Shown: positions 51,066-60,100, counted from the first letter of the stretch. The stretch: DNA of 64,000 nucleotides from Nocardioides panaciterrulae (GCF_013409645.1 NZ_JACCBG010000001.1:2044001-2108000), one strand, 5' to 3'. Made by a program: numbers and translations. Notes: a model not told the origin generated them from the sequence alone.

Positions 51066-52160
51066 ATGACGACCCGCCCCAGTGATCCCACCGGCCTGCA
51101 CCGGGTGCTCGACGTCCCGGCCGTGCTGCCCCAGGCGGCCCGCCGGCTCGACACCCGCCCCGAGCTGTGGCCCGACGAGGTCCGCATCCGGGTCGAGAAG
51201 CTCAACCTCGACGCCGCCTCGTTCCGCCAGCTCGAGCGCACGCACGCCACCGCGGGGGAGGTCGACCGGGACGCCCTGCGCGCGCAGGTGCTCGAGATCG
51301 TCGCGGCGCGCGGCAAGATGCAGAACCCCGAGACCGGCTCCGGCGGCATGCTCGTCGGCACCGTGGAGGAGGTCGGCCCGGAGTCGCCGCTCGGCCTCGC
51401 GGTCGGCGACCGGGTGGCCACGCTGGTCTCGCTGACGCTGACCCCGCTGGTCATCGAGGACGGCCTGCGCGGCTGGGACGGCCGCAGCGAGCAGGTGCCG
51501 TGCGACGGGTACGCCGTGCTGTTCGGCCGCTCCATCGCTGCGGTGGTCCCCGACGACCTGCCCAGCGACCTGAGCCTGTCGGTGATGGACGTGTGCGGCG
51601 CGCCGGCCCTGACCGCGCGCGTGGTCGAGGGCTACGCCCGCTCCTCGACGGCCCCGACCGTGGCGGTCATCGGCGGGGGCGGCAAGTCCGGCTCGCTGAG
51701 CCTGGCCGCGGCCCGCCGCGCCGGTGCCGGACGCACGATCGGCGTCGTCCCGCACGAGCGGGAGGCGGAGTCGCTGCGCGCGGCCGGCCTGGCCGACGAG
51801 GTCGTCGTCGCCGACGCGCGGGACCCGATCGGGCTGCGCGACGCGGTCGCCGCGGCCGGAGGCCCCGCCGACGTCATGGTGGTGTGCGTCGACGTGCCCG
51901 GTTGCGAGGGCGGCGCGATCCTGGCCACCGCCGAGGGCGGCACGGTCGTGTTCTTCTCGATGGCGACCTCGTTCTCGGCCGCGGCGCTGGGCGCCGAGGG
52001 CCTGGCCGCCGACGTGACGATGCTGGTCGGCAACGGCTACGTGCCCGGCCACGCGACGTACGCCATGGACCTGCTGCGCGCCGAGGCCGGCGTGCGGCGG
52101 CTCTTCGAGGCCCGGCTGGCCGCCGAGTCCGTGGCCGCCGAGTCCGGGGCCGCCGGGTGA
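51066..52160 (+). CDS. kdd: L-erythro-3,5-diaminohexanoate dehydrogenase
   Basis: 364-residue NAD-dependent dehydrogenase that oxidises 3,5-diaminohexanoate to 5-amino-3-oxohexanoate. KMQNPETGSGGMLVGTVEEV is a Kdd hallmark. The Rossmann motif VAVIGGGGKSGSLSLAAARR is in the C-terminal half, and PAVMVVCVDVPGCEGGAIL-type strands follow. The ATG has GGAGGA 11 bases upstream. It is the first gene of the + strand lysine operon and overlaps the amidohydrolase gene by GTGA. An upstream in-frame extension to 50946 is rejected because it would remove the promoter region. Confidence 0.93.
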   Translation: MTTRPSDPTGLHRVLDVPAVLPQAARRLDTRPELWPDEVRIRVEKLNLDAASFRQLERTHATAGEVDRDALRAQVLEIVAARGKMQNPETGSGGMLVGTVEEVGPESPLGLAVGDRVATLVSLTLTPLVIEDGLRGWDGRSEQVPCDGYAVLFGRSIAAVVPDDLPSDLSLSVMDVCGAPALTARVVEGYARSSTAPTVAVIGGGGKSGSLSLAAARRAGAGRTIGVVPHEREAESLRAAGLADEVVVADARDPIGLRDAVAAAGGPADVMVVCVDVPGCEGGAILATAEGGTVVFFSMATSFSAAALGAEGLAADVTMLVGNGYVPGHATYAMDLLRAEAGVRRLFEARLAAESVAAESGAAG

Positions 52161-53722
52161 CCCGGACGCTCTTCCGCAACGGGGTCGTCCACGACGGGCG
52201 GCCGGCTCGGCGTGCCACGGCGCTGGCGGTCGAGGACGGGCGGGTCGTCTTCATCGGCGACGAGCAGGGCGCCGCGGCGTACGACGGGGCCGAGGAGGTC
52301 GTCGACCTCGAGGGAGCGCTGCTGACCGCCGCCTTCGTGGACACCCACGTGCACACCGTGCGGACCGGGTTCGCGCTGGTCGGGCTGGACCTGGTCGGCA
52401 GCCCCAGCCTGGTCGCGACCCTGGACGCGGTGGCCGGCCACGCCGAGGCCCACTTGAACGACGGGGTGCTGGTCGGGCAGGGCTGGGACGAGCACGCCTG
52501 GCCCGAGCGCCGGCCGCCGACGGGGGAGGAGCTGGAGCGGTCCGCCCCCGGGCGCCGCACCTGCCTGACCCGGGTCGACGGCCACTCCTCGGTGATCTCC
52601 CCGGCGCTGGCCGCGCTGGTGCCGGGGCTGGACCAGCTCGACGGCTGGACACCGGACGGCCGGGCGGAGCGCGAGGCCCACCACGCCGTCCGCGCGATCC
52701 TGGAGAGCCTGATCGGGCCGGAGGACCGGCTCGCCGCCGCGCGCGCGGCCTGCCGCCACCTGGCCGCCCGTGGCGTGGTCGGCTTCCACGAGAACGCCGC
52801 GCCGCACATCGGCCCCGAGCACGAGATCGAGATGGTCCGCCGGGCCGCGGCCGAGGTCGGGCTGCGGGCCACGGTCTACTGGGGCGAGCTGATGGCCGTG
52901 GAGACCGCCCGGCGGCTGAGGGTGGCCGGCCTCGCCGGCGACCTGATCGCCGATGGTGCGTTCGGCTCACGGACCGCCTCGCTGTCCGCGCCGTACGCCG
53001 ACCTGGCCGACTCCTGCGGGCACGCCTACCTCACCGCCGAGCAGGTCCGCGACCACGTCGTGGCCTGCACCGAGGCCGGGCTGCAGGCCGGGTTCCACTG
53101 CATCGGCGACGCCGCCCTCGAGGAGGTCCGCGACGGCCTCGAGCAGGCCGAGCGGCGCCTCGGCGCCGACCGGCTGCGCCGGGCGCGGCACCGGCTGGAG
53201 CACGTCGAGATGCCCTCGCCCGCGATGGTGGCCACGATGTCCCGGCTGGGCGTCGTCGCCAGCGTGCAGCCGATGTTCGACGCGCTGTGGGGCGGCCCGG
53301 AGGGCATGTACGCCGTGCGCCTCGGCGAGCGCTGGCGGGCGACCAACCCGCTCCTGGACCTGGAGACGGCCGCGGTGCCGCTGGCCTTCGGCTCCGACTC
53401 CCCGGTGACGCCGGTCGACCCGTGGGCGGCCGTGCGGGCCGCGGTGCACCACCACCGCGAGGGCCAGCGGCTCTCGCCGCAGCGGGCGTTCCGCGCCCAC
53501 ACCCGCGGCGGTGCCTACGCCGCCCACGACGACGACGGCGGCTCCCTGGCCCTCGGGGCCCGGGCCGACCTCGCGGTGTGGGAGGTCCCCGGCGGCCTGA
53601 CCGCGGACGACCTCCCCGACCTGACCCCCGGCCTCGAACCGCCGCGCCTGGTGCGCACGGTCGCGGCCGGTCGCACCATCCACCGAAGCGACGAGCAGCC
53701 AGAGAAGCAGGACTGGGCATGA
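52157..53722 (+). CDS. Amidohydrolase family 3 (YtcJ-like) metal hydrolase
   Basis: 521-residue metal-dependent hydrolase of the amidohydrolase superfamily. The N-terminal beta sandwich has RNGVVHDGRPARRATALAVE, then FVDTHVHTVRTG (HxH metal motif), LTRVDGHSSVIS, FHENAAPH, RHRLEHVEMPS and FGSDSPVTPVDPWAAV with the metal Asp. Family members cleave N-acyl or formamide-like bonds and some lactams. It is coupled on both sides (GTGA from kdd, ATGA into kamD), so it is clearly part of the lysine operon, yet no step of the known beta-lysine pathway needs it. It sits where kce is found in some fermenters. Its job here is unknown. Confidence 0.88.
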   Translation: MTRTLFRNGVVHDGRPARRATALAVEDGRVVFIGDEQGAAAYDGAEEVVDLEGALLTAAFVDTHVHTVRTGFALVGLDLVGSPSLVATLDAVAGHAEAHLNDGVLVGQGWDEHAWPERRPPTGEELERSAPGRRTCLTRVDGHSSVISPALAALVPGLDQLDGWTPDGRAEREAHHAVRAILESLIGPEDRLAAARAACRHLAARGVVGFHENAAPHIGPEHEIEMVRRAAAEVGLRATVYWGELMAVETARRLRVAGLAGDLIADGAFGSRTASLSAPYADLADSCGHAYLTAEQVRDHVVACTEAGLQAGFHCIGDAALEEVRDGLEQAERRLGADRLRRARHRLEHVEMPSPAMVATMSRLGVVASVQPMFDALWGGPEGMYAVRLGERWRATNPLLDLETAAVPLAFGSDSPVTPVDPWAAVRAAVHHHREGQRLSPQRAFRAHTRGGAYAAHDDDGGSLALGARADLAVWEVPGGLTADDLPDLTPGLEPPRLVRTVAAGRTIHRSDEQPEKQDWA

Positions 53723-55320
53723 GCACACGCGCCGCGAAGCGGCAGACCAAGCTGGACCTCGACCCGACGACCGTCCGCAAGGCGCGGTCCCTGGCCCGCA
53801 AGGCGGGCCGGCCGATCGTCACGATGGCCCGCAAGCACACCACCGTCGCCGTCGAGCGCGCCACGCTGCGCCTCGCCGGCCTGGAGGGCGCGGACCCGGA
53901 CGGCACGCCCTGGGTCAACCGCCTCCTCGACGTGGTGCGCGCGGACGTCGGCCTCGAGCACGGTGTCGCGCTCCCGGTCTGGGACGCGCTGCGCCGCGGC
54001 GAGGCCGACGACCTCGCCACGCTCGCTCAGAAGGCCTCCGCCGGCTCGGTGACCTTCCGGCTGCCGGAGGGCCGGGAGGCGACGCGGGCCGGCGCCGCGG
54101 CCCGCCGGCAGGTGGCGTCCGGCGTCAAGCGCATCGACGCGCGCCGCCGGGAGCGGGACCGGCTGGTGGCCAGGTGGGGCGACGCGCCGCGGCAGCCGTG
54201 GATCTACCTCATCGTCGCGACCGGCGACATCTACGAGGACATCCCGCAGGCCCAGCAGGCCGCGCGCGAGGGCGCCGACGTGATCGCGGTGATCCGCTCG
54301 ACCGGCCAGAGCCTGCTCGACTACGTGCCCGAGGGCGCGACCCGCGAGGGCTTCGCCGGCACCTACGCCACCCAGGAGAACTTCCGCCTGATGCGGGCGG
54401 CCCTCGACGAGTCGAGCAAGGAGCTGGGCCGCTACGTGCGGCTGACCAACTACGCCAGCGGGCTGTGCATGCCCGAGATCGCGGCGCTGGCCGGGCTCGA
54501 GCGCCTCGACATGATGCTGAACGACTCGATGTACGGGATCCTCTTCCGCGACATCAACCCGATCCGCACCTTCGTCGACCAGCGCTTCAGCCGCCAGGTG
54601 CACGCGCGCGCCGGGATCATCATCAACACCGGCGAGGACAACTACCTGACCACCGCCGACGCCGTGGAGGCCGCGCACACGGTCACCACCAGCCAGCTGC
54701 TCAACGAGTACTTCGGCAAGGAGGCCGGTCTGGAGGACTGGCAGCTGGGCCTGGGCCACGCCTTCGAGATAGACCCGGAGATCCCGGACTCCTTCCGGAT
54801 GGAGCTCGCCCACGCGCTGCTGGCCCGCGAGCTGTTCCCCGACGCGCCGCTGAAGTGGATGCCGCCGACCCGGCACATGACCGGCGACGTGTTCCGCGGC
54901 TACCTGCTCGACGGGTTCTTCAACCTCGCCGGTGCGCTGACCGGCCAGGGGATCCTGCTGGTCGGGATGATGACCGAGGCCGTGGTCACGCCCTGGCTGT
55001 CCGACCGCGACCTGGCACTGCAGAACGTCCGCTACGTCATGAACGCCGCCGGCAACCTCGCCGAGGACTTCCGCCCCGCCCCCGACGGCTTCATCGCCGA
55101 GCGCGCCCGCCGGGTCCTGGGCGAGACGATCGACCTGCTGGACCGGATCGTCACCGACACCGACGCGGCGGGCGACCCGCCGCTGCTGGCCGCGATCGCC
55201 GACGGCACCTTCGGGCTGATGAAGCGCCCGGCCGACGGCGGGCGCGGCCTCGACGGCGTGGCCCGGAAGTCCGCGGCCTACTACAACCCGGCGACCGAGA
55301 TCCTCGAGGAGGGCCAGTGA
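53719..55320 (+). CDS. kamD: Beta-lysine 5,6-aminomutase alpha subunit
   Basis: 533-residue subunit of the adenosylcobalamin- and PLP-dependent 5,6-aminomutase that turns beta-lysine into 3,5-diaminohexanoate. The TIM barrel carries IYLIVATGDIYEDIPQAQQA, VIAVIRSTGQSLLDYVPEG, LCMPEIAALAGLERLDMMLN and MPPTRHMTGDVFRGYLLDG. It starts by ATGA after the amidohydrolase and overlaps kamE by GTGA, so the two subunits are made together. The length and motifs match the known alpha subunits. Confidence 0.95.
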   Translation: MSTRAAKRQTKLDLDPTTVRKARSLARKAGRPIVTMARKHTTVAVERATLRLAGLEGADPDGTPWVNRLLDVVRADVGLEHGVALPVWDALRRGEADDLATLAQKASAGSVTFRLPEGREATRAGAAARRQVASGVKRIDARRRERDRLVARWGDAPRQPWIYLIVATGDIYEDIPQAQQAAREGADVIAVIRSTGQSLLDYVPEGATREGFAGTYATQENFRLMRAALDESSKELGRYVRLTNYASGLCMPEIAALAGLERLDMMLNDSMYGILFRDINPIRTFVDQRFSRQVHARAGIIINTGEDNYLTTADAVEAAHTVTTSQLLNEYFGKEAGLEDWQLGLGHAFEIDPEIPDSFRMELAHALLARELFPDAPLKWMPPTRHMTGDVFRGYLLDGFFNLAGALTGQGILLVGMMTEAVVTPWLSDRDLALQNVRYVMNAAGNLAEDFRPAPDGFIAERARRVLGETIDLLDRIVTDTDAAGDPPLLAAIADGTFGLMKRPADGGRGLDGVARKSAAYYNPATEILEEGQ

Positions 55321-56081
55321 GCGGCACCGTCATCCGCCCGTACGGCGACACCACCGGCGACGGCATGGTGCAGCTGAGCTTCACGCTGCCGATCAGCTCC
55401 GAGGGCGCGCAGCTGAAGCTCGCCGAGGGCGCCGCCGCCCAGCTGGCGAACAAGATGGGCATGGACCCCGCCCTGGTCGTGCACGCGCGGCCGATGGGCC
55501 CGGACTTCACGTTCTTCGTGGTCTACGGCCGGGTCAACCACCTCGTCGACACCAGCAAGGTCGAGGTCGTGGAGCGCGACTACCCGCTGCTGACCCCCAA
55601 GGAGGTCAACGCCGCGGTGAAGCGGGCGCTGCGGCGCCGGCTGACCGTGGTCGGTGCCTGCATCGGCACCGACGCGCACACCGTCGGGATCGACGCGATC
55701 TTGAACATCAAGGGCTTCGCGGGGGAGAAGGGCCTGGAGTACTACCGGGAGCTGAAGGTGGTCAACCTCGGCGCCCAGGTCTCCGTACCGCAGCTGGTGG
55801 AGCGCGCCCGCGCCGAGAAGGCCGACGCGGTGCTGGTCTCCCAGGTCGTCACCCAGCGCGACGCGCACCTGCTCAACACCCGCGAGATGTCCGCGGCCTT
55901 CCGCGAGTCCTACCCGGCCGACAGGCGGCCGCTGCTGATCGTGGGCGGTCCCCGGTTCGACGAGACCATGGCCGCCGAGCTCGGCGTGGACCGCGTCTTC
56001 GGCCGCGGCACCACCCCCGGCGAGGTGGCCAGCTTCCTCGTCGACCGACTCGCCCCGACCCCGGAGAGGAAGTCCGCCTGA
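55317..56081 (+). CDS. kamE: Beta-lysine 5,6-aminomutase beta subunit
   Basis: 254-residue subunit with the B12- and PLP-binding Rossmann domain. TVVGACIGTDAHTVGIDAIL contains the DxHxxG cobalamin-binding motif (Asp about residue 119), whose His is the lower ligand. VNHLVDTSKVEVVERDYP holds the lysine expected to bind PLP. The GTG overlaps the kamD stop, and the kamE TGA overlaps the kal ATG by one base. No cobalamin riboswitch was recognised upstream of the operon. Confidence 0.95.
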   Translation: MSGTVIRPYGDTTGDGMVQLSFTLPISSEGAQLKLAEGAAAQLANKMGMDPALVVHARPMGPDFTFFVVYGRVNHLVDTSKVEVVERDYPLLTPKEVNAAVKRALRRRLTVVGACIGTDAHTVGIDAILNIKGFAGEKGLEYYRELKVVNLGAQVSVPQLVERARAEKADAVLVSQVVTQRDAHLLNTREMSAAFRESYPADRRPLLIVGGPRFDETMAAELGVDRVFGRGTTPGEVASFLVDRLAPTPERKSA

Positions 56082-56479
56082 TGGGCTCGACCAGCCAGGC
56101 CAGCGTCGGAACCCGCGTCGTGCACCGGCGCTACGTGCCCTACGCCCACGCCCACTACGCCGGCAACCTCGTCGACGGCGCCTACAGCCTCGGCCTGTTC
56201 GGCGACGTCGCCACCGAGATGTGCATCCTCACCGACGGCGACGAGGGCCTGTTCGCCTCCTACTCCGAGGTGCAGTTCCGCGCGCCGGTGCGCGCAGGCG
56301 ACGTCCTGGAGATCACCTGCGACCTGGTCCGGGTGGGCACCCGGTCCCGGACGCTGGAGCTGGCCGTGCACGTCGTGGCGCGCGGGGAGCCCACCGCGGA
56401 GCAGCCCGGCGCGGCCCGGATGCTCGAGGAGCCGCTGCTGGCCACCACCGCCACGGGGACGGTGGTCGTCCCGGCGTGA
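56081..56479 (+). CDS. kal: 3-aminobutyryl-CoA ammonia lyase
   Basis: 132-residue hot-dog protein that eliminates ammonia from 3-aminobutyryl-CoA to give crotonyl-CoA. VHRRYVPYAHAHYAGNLVDG and GLFGDVATEMCILTDGDEGL are the characteristic blocks. It closes the lysine operon. A keto-cleavage enzyme (kce) and a CoA-transferase would be needed before it and are not in this window, so they must be elsewhere or the pathway differs. Confidence 0.93.
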   Translation: MGSTSQASVGTRVVHRRYVPYAHAHYAGNLVDGAYSLGLFGDVATEMCILTDGDEGLFASYSEVQFRAPVRAGDVLEITCDLVRVGTRSRTLELAVHVVARGEPTAEQPGAARMLEEPLLATTATGTVVVPA

Positions 56480-56560
56480 GGCCGCCGCGCGACGACACGC
56501 CGCGACACGCCGTCCCGACTGGGGAGATCTCGGCAAAATCGTGGCCCCGGTGACCCCGTC

Positions 56561-56594
56561 CTGACCTGCACCTTCGGGCGTTCGCGCAGGTCAG
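56561..56594 (+). terminator. Hairpin after the lysine operon
   Basis: Perfect 9-bp stem with 16-nt loop, 82 bases after the kal stop; no T tract follows, so termination strength is uncertain. Confidence 0.5.
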
Positions 56595-56904
56595 CGGCCG
56601 GTTGACAGCGGCGTGGCCGACGATCCAAGGTGTCCCGTCCGCTCGTGCAGATCGCGCTGGTGGACCGTCGTCCGAGTGGCCGCGTCGGAGGGTGGGGTGC
56701 CACCCACCCGTCCGACCCGGTCCACGGAGGGCGGTCCGCCCCGCGAGGGCGGAGACGGAGGGGTCCGGGCCCCCTAGACAACAGCACGGGGTCGGCAGCC
56801 GGTCGGTCCCGGGTTGGTCCGAAGGGTCCGGGACCCCTCCGCCGCTCTGCAAGGGGCGACGGGGGGATCGCGCGGCGGGTGCTCGGTGCAACAGTGTCGC
56901 CGGG

Positions 56905-56910
56905 TACCTT
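56905..56910 (+). promoter_or_regulatory. -10 element for lnt
   Basis: TACCTT; 6 nt to the GTG at 56917. Confidence 0.45.
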
Positions 56911-56916
56911 TGCCTC

Positions 56917-58479
56917 GTGCTCGTCCGGACCAGTCTCGCGCTGGTGGCGGGCGTCCTGCTGGCCCTCGCCTTCGAGCCGGTCGCGGCCGCGGCGCTCGTG
57001 CCGGTCGGCGTCGCCGGCTTCGTGCTCACCGTGCGCGGCTTGCGCCCCGGCCGCGCCTGGATCCCCGCGCTGGTCTTCGGGGTCGGCTTCTACTTCACGC
57101 TGATCTTCTGGATGCGCGCGGTCGGGTGGGACGCCTGGATCGGGCTCGCGGGCGTGGAGGCCTGCTTCTACGCGCTGCTCGGCCCGGTCAGCGCGGTGCT
57201 GCTGCGGCGGCGGGCGTGGCCGCTGTGGTTCGCCGCGGCCTGGGTCGCGATGGAGGTGATCCGCAGCTCCTGGCCGTTCAGCGGCATGCCCTGGGGGCGA
57301 CTGGCGTTCGCGACCGCCGACACCCCGGTCGCCCAGGCTCTGCCGTACGCCGGGTCGGTCGGCGTGAGCTTCCTGCTGGCCCTGCTGGGCGCGCTGCTCG
57401 CCCAGCTGGTCGTCGCGCGTCCGGGCCGGCGCGTCCGGGCCGGGGTGCTGCTGCTCGGCGTGGCCGCCGTGACCTGCCTGCCCGCCCTGCGGCCCTGGCA
57501 GCCCGACGTCTCCGGCCACGCCACCGTGGCGGCGGTGCAGGGCAACGTGCCCGGGAACGGCGACGACATCCTCTACGACTTCCGCCAGGTCACCCAGAAC
57601 CACGTCGACGCCACGGTCGGCCTCGCGGCGCGCGTGGCCGCCGGCGCGGCGCCCCGGCCGGACTTCGTGGTCTGGCCGGAGAACTCCACCGCCGTCGACC
57701 CCTTCACCGACCCGCAGACGCACGCCGGGATCGAGGCCGCCTCGAGCGCGATCGGCGTCCCGATCCTCGTGGGCGCCATCGTCGACGCGGGGCCGATCCA
57801 CGTGCTCAACCAGGGCATCGTGTGGAACCCCGGCACCGGCGCCGCCGACCGCTACTCCAAGTGGCACCCGGTGCCCTACGGCGAGTACATCCCCTTCCGG
57901 CGCTTCTTCGACGGCAAGAACTTCGGGCGGCTGGCGCTGATCCCGCGGGACATGCTGGCCGGGACGCGGACCGAGCCGCTGCAGATCGCGGGCATCCCGG
58001 TGGCCGACGCGATCTGCTTCGACGTGGCCTACGACGACGGCCTCTACGCCCAGCTCTCCCACGGCGCCCAGCTGGTGACCGTGCAGACCAGCAACGCCAC
58101 GTTCATCCACACCGACCAGATCGACCAGCAGTTCGCGATCACCCGGCTGCGGGCCCTGGAGACCGGGCGCTGGGTCGTGGTCGCCTCCACCAACGGGGTC
58201 TCGGGCATCATCGACCCCGGCGGCGCGGTGGTGGACCGGGCCGGCGTACAGACCCAGGACGTGCTGGTGGACCGCGTCGGCCTGGTCGACGGGCTCACGC
58301 CCGCCGTACGCCTCGGCGCGTGGACGGGACGCGCCTGCCTCGCCGCCACCGTGCTGGGCCTGCTGCTCACGCTGATCCCGTATCGTCGGAGGCAAGCACC
58401 GGCGACGGAACGCGACACCCCGAGCCGGGCGGTCCCGTCGACGGCGGACGCGGAACGGGAGACGAGGGCGGCACAGTGA
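56917..58479 (+). CDS. lnt: Apolipoprotein N-acyltransferase
   Basis: 520-residue membrane enzyme that adds the third acyl chain to the N-terminal cysteine of lipoproteins. About six to eight hydrophobic segments are followed by a nitrilase-like domain with the catalytic triad Glu in VVWPENSTAVD (about 254), Lys in RYSKWHPVPYGEY (about 314) and Cys in ADAICFDVAYDD (about 367). SSWPFSGMPWGRLAF is typical of Lnt. GTG 56917 is chosen for the adjacent -10. In Mycobacterium the lnt and ppm1 domains are fused in one protein; here they are separate genes joined by a GTGA overlap. Six or more lipoproteins in this window are candidate substrates. Confidence 0.94.
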   Translation: MLVRTSLALVAGVLLALAFEPVAAAALVPVGVAGFVLTVRGLRPGRAWIPALVFGVGFYFTLIFWMRAVGWDAWIGLAGVEACFYALLGPVSAVLLRRRAWPLWFAAAWVAMEVIRSSWPFSGMPWGRLAFATADTPVAQALPYAGSVGVSFLLALLGALLAQLVVARPGRRVRAGVLLLGVAAVTCLPALRPWQPDVSGHATVAAVQGNVPGNGDDILYDFRQVTQNHVDATVGLAARVAAGAAPRPDFVVWPENSTAVDPFTDPQTHAGIEAASSAIGVPILVGAIVDAGPIHVLNQGIVWNPGTGAADRYSKWHPVPYGEYIPFRRFFDGKNFGRLALIPRDMLAGTRTEPLQIAGIPVADAICFDVAYDDGLYAQLSHGAQLVTVQTSNATFIHTDQIDQQFAITRLRALETGRWVVVASTNGVSGIIDPGGAVVDRAGVQTQDVLVDRVGLVDGLTPAVRLGAWTGRACLAATVLGLLLTLIPYRRRQAPATERDTPSRAVPSTADAERETRAAQ

Positions 58480-59243
58480 CGAGCGCCGGAAGCATCGAGG
58501 GCCTAGGGCGGGTCGTGGTGGTCATCCCGACCTACAACGAGGCCGAGAACCTGGCCTGGATCGTGGGCCGGCTGCGTCGCGCCCAGCCGGACGTGGACGT
58601 GCTCGTCGTCGACGACGACTCACCGGACGGCACCGGCCGGCTCGCCGACGAGCTCGCGGCCGGCGACCCCGCGGTGCAGGTCCTGCACCGGACCGCCAAG
58701 GGCGGCCTGGGCGCGGCGTACCTGCACGGCTTCGCGCACGCCCTCGAGGCGGGCTACGACGTGGTCGGCGAGATGGACGCCGACGGCTCCCACCAGCCCG
58801 AGCAGCTGGACCGGCTGCTGGAGGCGCTCAGGGACGCCGACCTCGTGATCGGGTCGCGCTGGGTGCCCGGCGGCTCGGTGGTGAACTGGCCGCGCTCGCG
58901 GGAGCTGCTCAGCCGCGGCGGCAACCTCTACGTCCGCGTGCTGCTCGGCGTCGGGGTGCGGGACGCGACCGCCGGCTACCGGCTGTTCCGGCGCGCGACG
59001 CTGGAGAAGATCGACCTGGCCTCGGTGCGCTCGACCGGCTACGTCTTCCAGACCGACCTGGTCGCCCGCACCCTGGCGGCCGGGCTGACCGTGCGCGAGG
59101 TGCCGATCGAGTTTGTCGAGCGGATCCGCGGCGACTCCAAGATGAGCGGCGCGGTGGCCGCCGAGTCGCTGCGACGGATCACCGTCTGGGGTGCGCGCGA
59201 ACGGGTCGCACAGGTGCGCCGGGCCGTGCGGAGGCGGGCATGA
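58476..59243 (+). CDS. ppm1: Polyprenol-phosphate mannosyltransferase Ppm1 (glycosyltransferase family 2)
   Basis: 255-residue GT2 enzyme that makes polyprenyl-monophosphomannose, the sugar donor for periplasmic mannosylation. VVVVIPTYNEAENLAWIVGR, VVDDDSPDGTGRLADEL, EMDADGSHQPEQL (DxD type) and FRRATLEKIDLASVRSTGYVFQ are DPM1-like. It follows lnt by GTGA and overlaps fxsA by ATGA. The C-terminus is basic (RRAVRRRA). There is no transmembrane segment, as in the catalytic domain of Ppm1. Confidence 0.94.
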   Translation: MTSAGSIEGLGRVVVVIPTYNEAENLAWIVGRLRRAQPDVDVLVVDDDSPDGTGRLADELAAGDPAVQVLHRTAKGGLGAAYLHGFAHALEAGYDVVGEMDADGSHQPEQLDRLLEALRDADLVIGSRWVPGGSVVNWPRSRELLSRGGNLYVRVLLGVGVRDATAGYRLFRRATLEKIDLASVRSTGYVFQTDLVARTLAAGLTVREVPIEFVERIRGDSKMSGAVAAESLRRITVWGARERVAQVRRAVRRRA

Positions 59244-59692
59244 GCCGTCGCCGGGGGCTGAGCTGGGCGCTGTTCGTGGCGTTCGTGGTCGTGCCGATCG
59301 TCGAGATCTACGTGCTGATCCAGGTCGGGCAGGTCATCGGCCCGTGGTGGACGATCCTGCTGCTGGTGCTCGACAGCATCTTCGGCAGCTGGCTGATCCG
59401 GCGCGAGGGTGCCCGGGCCTGGCAGGCGCTGCGAGTGGCCCTGGAGAGCGGCCGGATGCCGGCTCGCGAGCTGGCGGACGGGGCGCTGCTGCTCATCGGC
59501 GGCACGCTGATGCTCAGCCCGGGCTTCGTCACCGACGTCTTCGGCGTGCTGCTGATCCTGCCGTTCACGCGGCCCCTGGCCCGGCGGCTGCTCACCGAGA
59601 TCGTGACCCGCCGCCTGGTCTCCCGGAACACGACTCGCCCCGGACCCGGGTCCGGAGGACCCGTGATCCGGGGCGAGGTGATCGACGAGTGA
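59240..59692 (+). CDS. fxsA: FxsA-family membrane protein
   Basis: 150-residue integral membrane protein with about four hydrophobic segments: SWALFVAFVVVPIVEIYVLI, WWTILLLVLDSIFGSWL, LLLIGGTLMLSPGFVTDVFG and the VLLILPF stretch. These match FxsA, whose E. coli member limits phage F exclusion. The function is unknown. The ATG overlaps the ppm1 TGA. The C-terminal 25 residues are Gly/Pro-rich and soluble. Confidence 0.9.
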   Translation: MSRRRGLSWALFVAFVVVPIVEIYVLIQVGQVIGPWWTILLLVLDSIFGSWLIRREGARAWQALRVALESGRMPARELADGALLLIGGTLMLSPGFVTDVFGVLLILPFTRPLARRLLTEIVTRRLVSRNTTRPGPGSGGPVIRGEVIDE

Positions 59693-59713
59693 TCGCCGCC
59701 GCTGCGCCAGCCC

Positions 59714-60100
59714 TCAGGCGGTGGCGCGGCGCTTCTTGGCGTTGGCCCGGTGCAGGTGGGCGGGGCCGATCTCCCCGCCGCGCAGCAGCTCCAGGCGCTC
59801 CTTGAGGATGTCCTCGAGCTCCTTCTCCGAACGCCGCTCGAGCAGCATGTCCCAGTGCGTGCGGACCGGCTTCTCGGCCTTCTCCTCGCGCTGGATGCCC
59901 GCGGAGCTCAGCGCCTCGGCGCCGCAGCGTGGGCACTCCCACGTCGCCGGCACCTCCGCCTCGACCGACATCGTGATCTCGAACTCGTGACCCGCGGTGC
60001 ACTTGTAGCCGACCTGCTGTCGGGCGGCGAACTCGATGCCGCGCTCGTCCTCGAAGCTCTGGCCTCCGAGCCGCGCTCCACGCAATGTGCGCTCTGCCAC
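59714..60100 (-). CDS. rbpA: RNA polymerase-binding protein RbpA
   Basis: 128-residue actinobacterial transcription factor that binds RNA polymerase and the principal sigma factor. The N-terminal RERTLRGARLGGQSFE-like tail, YKCTAGHEFEI and TWECPRCG zinc-ribbon cysteines, and the C-terminal sigma-interacting helix THWDMLLERRSEKELEDIL are present. GTG 60100 is preceded by GGAGGTG on the minus strand. RbpA is found only in actinobacteria, so it supports the taxonomic assignment. Its 201-bp upstream gap lies after the end of the MFS gene. Confidence 0.96.
   Translation of the reverse strand: MAERTLRGARLGGQSFEDERGIEFAARQQVGYKCTAGHEFEITMSVEAEVPATWECPRCGAEALSSAGIQREEKAEKPVRTHWDMLLERRSEKELEDILKERLELLRGGEIGPAHLHRANAKKRRATA

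Larger units (their letters stand above)
56480..56916. other. 437-bp gene-free GC-rich segment with two inverted repeats
   Basis: No ORF with family features was found between kal and lnt. It holds hairpin 56561-56594 (9-bp arms CTGACCTGC/GCAGGTCAG, 16-nt loop), likely the end of the lysine operon, and a longer-range repeat CGGAGGGGTCC (56756-56766) with GGACCCCTCCG (56831-56841), 64 nt apart. GGGTCCGGGACCC lies within the second. The lnt -10 lies at the right end. An ORF starting at 56602 continues in-frame into lnt, but it lacks family similarity before 56917. Confidence 0.6.
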
